Positions 22,837 through 34,882 of a stretch of DNA of 64,000 nucleotides are shown in pieces. The notes beneath the pieces were generated by a model. The model did not search any database. It had not been told where the DNA came from and saw only the letters and a program-made list of their open reading frames with translations. The position numbers and the translations under genes were made by a program. The stretch's first letter is position 1. Every line of letters starts with the position of its first letter. Source of the DNA: Embiotoca jacksoni. Taxonomy: Eukaryota > Chordata > Actinopteri > Embiotocidae. The stretch covers positions 17,423,802 to 17,487,801 of the forward strand of contig JAKOON010000011.1 in NCBI GenBank assembly GCA_022577435.1. The letters run 5' to 3'.

Positions 22837-24187
22837 CTTTCCAAATTGCCACTAAGGCACACATTAGATTTCAGCTGTTGAGTTCATACATTTTTGTGGA
22901 AAAAAATATTTTTGATATAGAAGTTGGGTGTTTTTTTTTAATATATATTTTTTAAAGCAATTAGAGCCATACAGTGGCCATTAGAGGAACTGCATTTTAA
23001 GGCACTTGCGCACTGGTTTCAAAACACAGCCGGCTCTTGGTCTGAACATAGGGCGGTCCAATCCTGTGCACACTGTGATCCAGCAAGCGAGACCACAGCC
23101 AGAGGTACATACCATCCAGATCTCTTTGAGACGTGGCCGCTACGCCTCCTCCATGAAAGTGGACGGAGCTGGATTCTGGCTCACCCAATTACAAATTTTG
23201 CATTGAAAAGACAAGTGTAATTTCTGTCTCTTTATACCGTTATTGTTAAAACCCGTAGGTACGTTCTGGGTTAATCCTTAACGGAAATGGTCATGACACG
23301 TTAAAAATATATCTCGTTATGTTGGTCTGTTGAGTGTACGGGGTAACTTGTGAAACTTTTCAGCTGGACAACCAACAACAGGATATCTTCCAGGGTAACG
23401 GAGATTTAAATCAATCCCGCTCTTTCCATGATTTCATTACTGAAATTACTGGGCATTAAAATGCGACGGGTGCCAGAGGCTGAAGGCTTATACGTAGTAT
23501 AATATTAAGGGACGTAAATTATAGCAATTTGCTACAAACACCAGGGCAAATATTTCTACAAATGAAGAAAACATGAATTGTGATTTTTCTAAAATACATA
23601 AGGTGCGACTCTTCCTCAAGAAATACTTCCACACGTTCAACACAAGGCTAAAATGAAAAACAATCCCGAATTTCGACAAGAAATAAGAAAATGTAGCTCT
23701 ACAGTGGGCCATGGTCGTAAATGCTTTCATACCTTGTTTGTATGTTTTTAGGTAAATTTACAGTAGCCCTGTTATTGATGAGCAGGGAGGAGTGTAAAAG
23801 GTGCTTCAAAGAATAAAATGCTAAATTTAGTTAATCATTTTGGACAACATTCTTATAAATAGCTTACTTTTATCTGGGTGGGATCTTTCACTGTAGATTT
23901 GACCAGAATGTCAGCAATAAAGAGTTCTGTTCACTATTGGTTACCAATATATTAAGATCTGTCCTAGGGGACCGCCCATTTAAAGAGCTCAGCCATTTTA
24001 TGCAGCACAACCTAATACTTATATATGTAACACCTAAAATCTAATAATGCACCAACTCATAAAAAGTCACTTTTTTTTTTTAAGTTCCAACCATTTTGTT
24101 TCCTTTGACATCTTATTTTCCGATCCCACTCAGCGTCGATCAATGCTATCATTTTCTAGCACAGTATCCCAAGAGGCCACAATCAGT

Positions 24188-24407
24188 TCAACCAAACTGT
24201 TGATCCTTTTTGGTGTCAAGCATTTCTTTGTCTTCCACATACTGGCTTTGACTTGTCAGTGATAGATCAGCGGTGTTCCCTTCCTCCGTTCTGTTGCCGG
24301 ATAGGTCCAGTCTCGTGTCAACGAACGCAGAGGAGCCGGTGGAAGTTGGGGCTGAGGTCTCTATTGCTGAAGTGGTGCTGGTGTCCGCCTGACTGTTGTT
24401 CACCGTC
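24188..24407 (-). CDS. znf462: znf462 last coding exon and stop
   Basis: The acceptor TTTTTCTTCAG at 24408-24418 opens an exon that continues the codon AT/G from the previous exon and reads M-T-V-N-N-S-Q onward, then Ser/Thr-rich sequence, to a TGA at 24188-24190. The corresponding human tail differs in sequence but shares an acidic, DLSL/DK-containing end. The stop is inferred from the frame. Confidence 0.85.
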
Positions 24408-27302
24408 CTGAAGAAAAAGGAGGGATAACATACAAACAAACAAACAAAAGATTAATGACAGAATATTCCGATGTACAGTCATTAAACAGAAATATCTTCC
24501 ACCCGCTGCAAAGTGGATTTGCTCGTATCTGACTGATGCAGTCGTCATTTTAATGTCCAGCACCCACGTTCAAATAGCAAATGTCCTTTCGTCAATCTGA
24601 GAGCCAAATGGGCATGTTGTGTCTTAGAAGGAGGTGTGGTCAGGTGCATTGTTGGTGAATTGCTATCTTAAGCGATTGTTTAGATTATCCGTCGCTGAAC
24701 TAGCAAAAGTGAATTTGGAAACCAACATCACGCGCTTTGGACCGTGCACTTGGATCGCCACAGTAGATCCCGAAGAGTACGAGGTGATGGACTGACCAGC
24801 TGCTTGTAAATATCAATTGTCTGCTCAAAACTAGGGTTTCTAAAATTTGTAGGTTAAAAAAACGGCGTCTTGTCGTGGCACGTTAAGACGCTCACTCTGT
24901 AACCCTGCAGCCTGAAGGCACCATTTTCCATATTTAGTAGGTAAGGAGGTCGTCGGTGACAATTAAGAGCGAGCTGGAGTAAAATGAATGTGTAGAGAAA
25001 GTGTACAGGCTGGTGCGCATAAAAGAAAGAAGATAAAAATAAAATACTAACATGCCATGTCGAAGAACATGTCGCTCCCATTCGAGGCTGTTGGTGAAGC
25101 AGCGGCCGCAGAACTCGCAGGGCAGACGCTTCTCCGCACTGCTCGGTCCGGAGCTGGTGTCGCTGCTGCTGATGGGAGACGCAAGGACCTCTGGGAAACA
25201 GAGTTCAAACAGTTGGTCAAATTACGTGTTTAGAACTGCTCATAACTACATATTCAATATATTCATGATGAGACATTTAGTGACCCAAGGCGGCTGACTA
25301 AGATGAGTGTTTCATCATCTGGAGTTACCTTGAAGTGTAGGCTTCTCCTCCCCCGCCCTCTTGACTTCTTCCTCTTCCTCCTCATCCTCTTCCTCCTCTT
25401 CCTCCTTGATGTTGTCCTCAATCTCTTCATCGTCCATCTCTCTCTGGTTCTCCACTATGTCCTCCATGATTTCCATTGATTCATCATCGTAGTAGTCCTC
25501 CTCCTCCTCCTCCTCCTCCTCGAGAGCTACTTTTCCATCCACTACCATCTCCATCATTTCTCTCTCCTCTTCCTCCTCTGCGCTGCTGCTTTGTTCCTTT
25601 ATCATGTCCAGCTGGTCCAGGTTGACCCGACCCATCAGCTCAAAGTTGCGGATAACCTGACCAGAAACAAGAGGTACTTTTTTAGTTTGTTGTCGTGTGG
25701 TTTGACTGAATATTTATCTCGGAGAAATCTCTTTTTCATGTTGGGAGTTTTTTTTCTTCTTCTCCAGAGTTCAACCAAGCCTTCACGGCTTCTTCATTTT
25801 TCTTTTCTTTAGAAAGTGAATTGCAGTGTAGTGAAGTAAATATGTATATTTTAGTGCTACTGCTTTTGTGATTTTCCGTTTCTCTATTTAAATTTAACCA
25901 AATTTTAGTTTTTTAAATTAAACACTATTATAAATTTTGAGTCTGATCTTAAGCCATGAAGCAGACTGAGTCCCTCCTTCACAACAACTGCAGGGTTTCC
26001 AACTTCCTCCCCCACCCCACCCCCCCACCCCCTCCCACCAAGAGCTATTGCTGACATATTCCACCACAGAGGATGTTAATATCTAAAGCAATCAAGCCCA
26101 CAGAAACATATTCAGAAATCTGCGTTCACTGATCAGTGGAGCAATCATCTTCTCGCAGCAACTTATTTCCTGCCTCCCAGTAAACTTGTCTCACCACAGT
26201 GATTTCCTTCCATTAACTACATCAGACAATCAGTACAAAACATTATTTTCTTTGCTGTATATTTACTATGTTGATTATGCATTCATCGATTATGCATTAC
26301 CACCTTCTCCTATTTTAAGAAACAGGTGGGCTGCACGTTATCCAAGTGCGCGTCGGGGTTGTAGCCACGGAAAGATTGAGAAACGATAACTGGGTGCCCT
26401 TTTTAAGTTTATTGTACTCTAAACTCCTAAAATACCGTCTGCTCCAACACATCGTCTCATAAATTATCCCCATCAAGGGAGGCTGAGAAACAAAACCTTT
26501 CCTCTCCTGGATGTGGTCCGAATATACTGAAGCTGTAGCAATCTGATATGTATGCACCGACACATCTGAGTCCAACGTATCACTCAGGAGCCATTTCATT
26601 TATATTTGATCTTCTCCTTTGACTGTCAACATGCAGCATCGAGTTTAGCTTTAAATGCAATCGAATTTTGTGAAGAATTCTGGCTTCATGAGATTAAAAT
26701 GTTTTTAGGATATTAGCTCTACAGCTGTTATAATCAGACTGATTATTAAAACCTGTTCTTACAAGTAGCAAGACTGATAAATTCTGCTGGTGATAAGATA
26801 AAGTCTGTCATCTGCCTAATGACACCACTGTTCATACTCACGATTCAATTATTTTGTCAAAACCAATTAAGCAAGGTACATCAATTTAAGATTTAGTTTA
26901 ACTGTATCATAGCGAGACTCCATCTGACCTTGTGCTCGACGCGTAGATGCTCCTCCAGCTGGCTCCGCTGACTGCTGTCATAATAGCAGAGCTGGCATTG
27001 GTAGGGCTTGATCTCGGCGTGCTTCTGCAGGTGCAGCTGCAAAGCCTGGTCACTAGAGCATGTGAAGGTGCACTTGTGGCAACGGAACACCAGGCCCTCA
27101 AGGTGGCGCGACAGCTTGGAGCGGCTGACCTCCAGCGGAGCCACTCGCTCCTCTGGTGGAGGAAGTGGAGAGAGTGAAGTGGATTATTAGGTTGGAGAAA
27201 GGGACGAAGGAAAAGGGCAAAGGGGAAGAACAACAGCTTGAGCTAACAACAGAATGGGAAGAGGAAATGGCGGGGCTCGCAGGAGATATCAAGTGGCATT
27301 TG

Positions 27303-27364
<62 letters not shown>

Positions 27365-30300
27365 TTTGTTGTGTCTTTCCATTTATTTTAGCTACTATTA
27401 TAATAGTTTAATAATACACATACAGCTTGTGAAGAAAAGCCATTTACTGGCTGTTGTTTTGCTTTTCAACTAAATCCATAATGTTAATGTCAATAAACCC
27501 TTATTGAAATGTCCTTAGTTGTATATTAGAAGTCCAGATAAACAGATGATGGCGCTAATTCTCCACTCGTGCCTTTAAGGACAGCATGAAGAGATCGTGA
27601 TGAGATGACGTCATTAAAAGAGGGCCAGTCAAAGCCAGATGTTTCTGTCCGTTTCATCTAGCTGTTTTTTTATAGACATGAATGGAAACGATTCTGACGA
27701 TTATGCAAAATGATGGAAATTATGCTCAAATAATCACAATCTGAGGATTTACGTAAAAACTGCGACAAGCCGAAGATACATGAGCGATGCAAACAAACAG
27801 TAGATGCTTGATATTTGTTGTGATGGAAAACAGAATGCGTATCTGACGTGTGCTCGGTGTGTCAGGCGTTCAGAAACATGTTTGATAATCCAATCATTCA
27901 ACCATTTCTTTTGACTGTAATAGCATTTGCAGTAAAGAAATCGACATTGTAAGAAATAGGCTTTTTTGCTTTCTTGCCAAGAGTGAGATGAGAAGATCGA
28001 TATCACTCTCATGTTCATCCATTTAATATTATGAAAAATCAAGTTACAAGAACTACAGAAGTATCAACAAACTGTAGATCCATCGTCACCGGCTTTTACA
28101 TCGAAATAAAATCCAGTAAATGCAGCGCAGGGTGCCACACTATAATGCATAACGGCTGGCCAAGCGCCGTGACTTCCTGCAATCTTGACAACATCACAAA
28201 GGTTGCTGGGCAACCAGTGGGGACTCCAGGCCCAGACACAGTATAGAAATAGGTCCCCCCCACCTCGTTTCCAGAAACATAACATGCCGAAAATGTGGAA
28301 CTATTCCTTTTAAAAGTAAAGTTTTCCATGTGTCTGAAACGTACCTCTGTGCAGAACGATGTGGTCGATCATGTTGCTCTTGTGTTTGGTGTGGTAGAGG
28401 CAGAGAGGGCAGCGCAGGTCTTTAGGGAGGTCCTCGGGTCCGTTGTTGTTGTGACCGGCCTCCACGTGCATGGTGAAGGTATTCCTGAGGCGGATTTACA
28501 GACAGACAGCCTCCAAATCAATCTGGTGCTTGTACATGTGTGAATACTCCTCGCAATGTGGAGTGTGTCGTATTAATATGTGTATACAGTTTGTTAACAT
28601 TTAGAATTATAAATACCAGATAGAAAAGTGCAATAAATGTTTGCCCTGTTTTTTGTTTTTTTTCTCTCTCTCCTTACTTGTAGCAGGTGAAGAAGGAACA
28701 GTCTTTGCACTTGAAGAGCTTCTTGCCACCGTGGCGGTCCCTGTAGTGCCGGCGAAGACTCTGCATGTATCCGGAGCTGAACTCGCAGAACTCGCACGTG
28801 AGGATGCTGTCCGGACGACCGTCAGCCACCGTTAAGCCACCCAGCATCGAGCTGGAAGACATTTGACTGCGGGAGGCCAGCTGGTAGTGACTGAGCTGCT
28901 GACGGACATCCGCTGGCTCCAGGTAGGATGGATCTGAGAGCGGGGCAGGGACATTGAGAGAACCTTGGTGTTCATTACAATGCGACATAGTGTGTGGATG
29001 GAAAAACTAATGCATGTCAGTCGTGACCACTTATAACAGATGTTTTTGGGAACGTGGACCAGTGGTGCCAAGTAACTAAGTACTTTTCCTCCAGCATGAA
29101 TCAGATCTATTTGTACTATACTCCATTTTCATTTATTTACGAGCTATTGTTAACAGTTAGTTTACTGATTCATGATAAATTTTGCAATATTTTTGGCGTC
29201 TGAGCCCCGTTGATTGTATTTATTTCATGAAGAACACATAATTGCATATATATATATATATAAAAAACAAAAAAAAGCATTCTCTGATAATGTCAAAAGA
29301 ATTCAGGCTCCAGATTTTATCCCACTGACTTCACTGCACAGGGAAGTTGACAAGCTGATGAAATTCTGGCACAGCAGGAGGGAGTTTAACCTACTTTATA
29401 CATTTCAACCAGATCGATTCATCTGCCTTTTTCTTTTGTGTTTATGTAAGATGTCTGGTTATTTCTTCAAACATGAAATACAGACAGCTCACTGAGGACT
29501 TTATTAGGAACACCATCTCTAACACTGAGTGGAGCCTCCCTCTGCTCTCAAATCCTCACGCACTTCCTTCGTTCTTCACGGCAAGAATTCCATAAGATGT
29601 CGGAAAAAAATCGTAAGAGATTATCATCCGTGTTGACATAGTTGCATCAAGTCATGACAGCAGTTTTGTCAGCTCCACATTCATGCTACAAATCCCCCGT
29701 TCTACCACTTCCCCAAAGGTGTTCTGTTAGATTCAGAACGGGTGTCTTTTGCTTTGTGACACGCTGCGTTATTATTCTGCAAGTTACCATTAAAAGAAAA
29801 TAGTGAGCCATAAAGGGATGCACAAGGTGAGCAGAACTACTCGGGTAGGCCGTGGCATACAATGACTTGTTGGAGCTTGCTGACCCGGTGACACGAGGCA
29901 TGCTGGGTTCATGGATTCACGCTGCTGATGCCAAATTCTGACCCGACCGTCTGCAGCCTCAGCAGAAATCAAGATCCATCAGATCAGTTCTACATTTGTT
30001 CCAAATCTTCAACTGTCCAGTTCTGGTGACTCTGTGCCCACGGCAGCCCTCACACTTCTCCTCTTGGCTGACAGACGTGGAACCTGATGAGGTCTTCTGA
30101 GATGCTTTTCTGCTCACCACAGTTGTAAAGAGATGGTATACGAGCCCTTCTTCTCCGACCTCTCTCACCAACGAGGCGTTTCTGTCTGCAGAACTGCCGC
30201 TCAGTGGATGTGTGTTATTTAGATTTTTTTTTTTTGCATCATACTAAGTGAACTCTTGTGTGTGAAAATCCCAAGAGATCAGCATTTCCAAAAATTCTCA

Positions 30301-33300
30301 AACCACCAAACCAGCCCGTCTGGCACCAACAATCATGCCACAAGGCACTTGAGATCCTGTTTTTGTTTTTTTTTCCCATTCGGATGTTTGACACTAAGTG
30401 AAGCTCCTGACATTTATCTGCAGGTTTTTAACTGCTGCCAAACGATTAGCGGGTTGGATGAATTCATGAATAAATAGGTGTACAGGTGTTCCTAATAAAG
30501 TGCTCAGTGAGTGTGCATACACTTTACATAATATTTAATAAAAGGCCATCAGCTGGCAGAAGTTGAAACGTCTCCTCCCCCCATAGTGATCCAGAAGTGT
30601 AACTGTGACTGGCATCATCTGCCCCCTACATCTTTCCCTTCTCATTCCCTTTCTCGAGAGTCTATAATATCAGTGAGCAAGCTCATATTCTCGTCCTACT
30701 TTGAGCCTCCAACACATCAATAAATAAACCACAGTGACACTAATAGAATATCTATCCATGTGAAAAATGCCTCATTCAGCAGTCAGAGTGGGAGGAAGCA
30801 TGAAAGGGAAAAAAAAAAAACCTTTTCTTTTAAACTTTTCCTTTAGAAAATTCTCGAGATCCAATTTCTGACTTTTGCAGAAGAGGCAGAAGAATTCATA
30901 TGAATCAAACAAAGCCGCGGTTGATTCATGCTTTTAATATCCTCTCTGCATTGTGGAGATGCATGGTGATGAGACAGCGGATGGAGAGCAAAATCTGTAG
31001 TTGGGTGGTGTTGTGTCTTCTATATTGTATTAAGGCGCATATTTGTATTACGTTGTAAGTGTGAGAGGTGGAATACCTGAGTGAGAATCATGGAGGAGAA
31101 CACCTGTTGATCGAGGCTCTGTGAGGACACGGCAGCGCTTTGAGCTAAACGCCATGAAAACACACTCACAATGACAACGCTAACATGCTGATGTAAAGTA
31201 TGTTATTATGTTCAGCATGTCACCAGCTTACATGTTAGCATGTAAGTAAGTACAGCTGAGGCTTTGGGGAAGGTCATTTGTTTTGCAGGTATTTGGTCAT
31301 AAACCAAAGCACTGGAAAAACGGACATTTCGACCTGACGGTTTTGCTGTATGCAAAATCTAAGATTCATTAAAGTCTTTAAGGGTTCGTCCTCTGGGGAA
31401 GATGTATGTGTACAACATTTCATAGCAATCCACTAGGTATGGGTCTTGACTTTGAAATTTTTCAAATGGAAAAATAAAACCTAGAAGATTAAATCGTTTA
31501 TGCGACTGTCATCGTCTTATCTCCCTTGTTTTTCAATAATCACTGGCTTGATTGATCTCCAGATGAAGTCTGATGAAACATGAAGTTGCATTACAAATAA
31601 CTTTTTTTCATTTTCTAAGTTTTGTTCAGGTGTAACATTTTTAAGAAATTTTAATAAACAACATCTCTTTTTAAAGTCAATCCAATGATCTCTTCAAACT
31701 CTTCCAGCCTCTTCAAAACGCACTGCCGAGAGCACAAACTCTGTCTAACAAAGTAGAGAGGCACTCAATACGTCAACTCTGCTCTCTCTCACTGCTTCAT
31801 TTGTCTTTCCGGGGCACAGCTGACAGCGGTGGTGCATTGAGGAATGCTGCCCTGCTTCAGCTTCAGCTTCGGGGAAGATTCTCCAGCTCCGGCAGCAAGG
31901 TGACAGCTGCTGCCAAGAACAGTCTGTGAGCTAAAAGCAGCCGCCGCCTCAAAGCCACCAAAACACCTAAAGCATGGCATCACATCAAGGAGTTTACCGC
32001 TCCACCAACCTGCACTGGAGGTAAGTTTTTTTTCCTCTTAACGCATTCTGTAAAGAAAAGTGTCATAATAAACGCTGGAGGCTTCAGGAAGTCAAATCTG
32101 AACAATGCAAATCTGTGCACACATACGCCTCCCCCTCAGACTGTGAACATAGTATCACAGTAAATTCAGATCAAAAGCAAATCAATGTTTTCGCAATAGG
32201 TTGAAAAATAAACCTTCCTTTCAGATTTAGAGGATCTCAAGTTATATCTGATCACATATTCAGTCGAATATAAAATTATATTCATTTTTAAATTTGTTTT
32301 CTGTTCATGAAAAGTAACATTGCTGCTGATTTATTTACTTTTTTTCTCTCAAAAAAAAATCAACAAACATGTTTTAGCCCAGAGGTTCTGATAACTGTCT
32401 ATTATGTTTTTAGCCCACTCATGTTTCATTAATAACATATAAATCATATATAATGTGTGTATATAAATCTCCTGTGGATATAAAACATAAAATGAGTTCG
32501 CAGCTCTCGGAGCTGAGAAACGTTGCTTTAAAAAGAGTCGTTATCTATTGTGGTGGATTTCATTCAAAGAGAATAGTTTGATATTCTGGATCTATTTGCC
32601 TTCTTGCTTAGGAGTTAGATGAAAAGATGTGTCACCTCTCTCATGTTTGTATGGTGAACAGGTAGGTGAGGCCAGCAGCTAGTTAGCTTAGCATAAGGAA
32701 GGGAAACATATATTGGGCCATCACCCCTTAAACTCACTAATTTAACTAGAAAGATTTTGGTGTTGTTTTTTTTTAACCCAGAATAAAAACAGTCCGATTA
32801 TTTCTTTGATGCGCGTGTTGCCAAGGAACCACCAGAAACAAGAAGTCACTGGGCAAGAAATAAAAGCTGCAGATGGTTGTAGCTTCATATAATCGTGTAC
32901 AAACATGAGACTGATATCAATCTTCTCATCGAACTCGACCAGAAAAAAGCAAGTGTACTTCCCCCAAAATGTGAAACTATGACTTTAATGCTCAATCAAG
33001 ATTTTCCAAATCTGGCCTAGCAAACGTATCACAATAATTTTATATCTTAGAAAAGGAGATTACAGATGATGTCATACCATCCGGGGCCAAGGGAGTCTGC
33101 TCTGTGTTAGTGGCCAGTCGGGAGGGCCTGAGGGCGGCATGCGCAGCCTGGGTAGCAGCTCGGAGTTTGGGAAGGGTCAGGGCCTCACCGTGGTCTCGCA
33201 GGGAGTGCTCCTTCAGCTGGCTGATGGTCATAGAGGAGAAGGGGCACGACAAGCACTTGTATGTGTGCTGCTCACCTGAAGGGATATTAAGAATCAAGAA

Positions 33301-34807
33301 TTACTCGACTTGACTTTTATATGCATACAAAAAGAGACGATTGTAGTTACTTAAGAAAATACAAAAACATTATGGTATCTTAGAGCACAAACAATTTATA
33401 ACAAATATGTCACCTTGTAGTCACAGATGTTCCCCTCCCACTTTGAAAAAAATGCTGAGTTACAATCTTCCTTCCTTTTAGGATCCTTTTAGGATGTTTG
33501 GAAGTTACTACGTTTTATTTTGCATTAGTGCGACAAACACTCAGTGCCGTATGTAACTAGCATTTTTTTTATGTTAGTACTTTATATCACACATACAGGT
33601 TACAATCAGCTGATCACATCTTTCACTTGCAGTTTAGATTCCAATAATCTGACCAGTTTCCTTATTGATTTATGCCTCTCCAGAATATGACACTAATGCT
33701 GGTAGTGCCGCTGTGTGTTTTTCTGGCAAAAGCTTTGGTTTGGGGGGTTTGAACATGCCCGTGGGGGATTTCTAGCTTCCTGTCTCTGTTGAATATATTT
33801 GCTCGGCAGCATCCTGAGGAGTTGGAGCCGTTGTGTCCAAATCTGATCTGATTTGGTTTGATAAGAAAAAAAAATGCTTCCCTATCCTTGGAGTAGACGC
33901 ATCAATACAAAGTATTTTTACAGCAAGCAAGGAATCATTATGTTAAAATTTTAATGATTGTTTTCACAAAGTCTACAAATTGATCAAACCCAGCTTTTCA
34001 GATGTAACTGACATTGATAATTAAGTTTGTATCTTTTATTCACAGCAGTCATTAAAGGAGCCATGTGCAGGATTTAGTGACATCCAGTGGTGAGGTTGTA
34101 AATTACAACCAACTCAACCCCTCTGACTCACCCTCCCCTTCCAAGTGTGTAGGAGGATCTATAGCGGCCACAAAACATGCAAATAACATGAAAGGCCCTT
34201 TCTGGTCTCAGTGTTTGGTTTAATTTTACACTAATTAATTTTTTTTTAATGAATATTAGTTTCCATTTCTGCCCAAAAGATCCCCTTAAGTCCTACATGC
34301 TGAACCCTTAAGCCTTACTGCTGTTTCTTGTTTGGACAGTTTAGAGCACTGAAATGCTGTCAAGGCCTGTCCAGCTTGTCATTTTAAGATCGTGTCTTTG
34401 CATGTGTATCGATTGCACAGATGGAGCTTTTTTGTATTTACATGTATTCAGATCACTGTCTGCCATCTGGCTCCCTAAATAACAAAAATAACCACAGGTG
34501 GAGGATCTCACCTCCACAGACGCCTCTATGCCTTCACCTTTATAGCATGCTGAGGGTTTTTCCACCATTTTCCTCACAAATACATATTACCAATAACTTT
34601 ACTCGGGCTGTAAGTGTTGAAATCTTGATTCAAAGATTCCTCAGGATCTGTTTAATTTGTGTGTCTGATGTACTCAGTAAATAGTGAAGCTGCTCTTCAA
34701 GCTAATCCACCGACTGCTGCTGGATAAACGAAATCAAGCGCTGTGTGATAAACAGGAAGTTGCTATTTGGGCCCGGGAGTACCTTGTTAGTCATGGATAC
34801 AGCAGTA

Positions 34808-34882
<75 letters not shown>

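Larger units (their letters stand above)
20420..24187 (-). other. znf462: probable znf462 3'UTR
   Basis: Continuous AT-rich, mostly non-repetitive sequence directly downstream of the znf462 stop codon. Minus-strand AATAAA (TTTATT as written) appears near 22733, 21484 and 20424, so the mRNA could end at any of these. It contains a (TA)19 tract at 22111-22148, an A run at 22806-22834 and a + strand open frame at 20752-21300. I recall the human ZNF462 3'UTR as a few kilobases long, which is compatible. Confidence 0.4.

Noticed and set aside
27098..27473. Frames of Cys-Val or Thr-His repeats on both strands
   Set aside because: Translation of the (CA)n microsatellite next to a znf462 exon.
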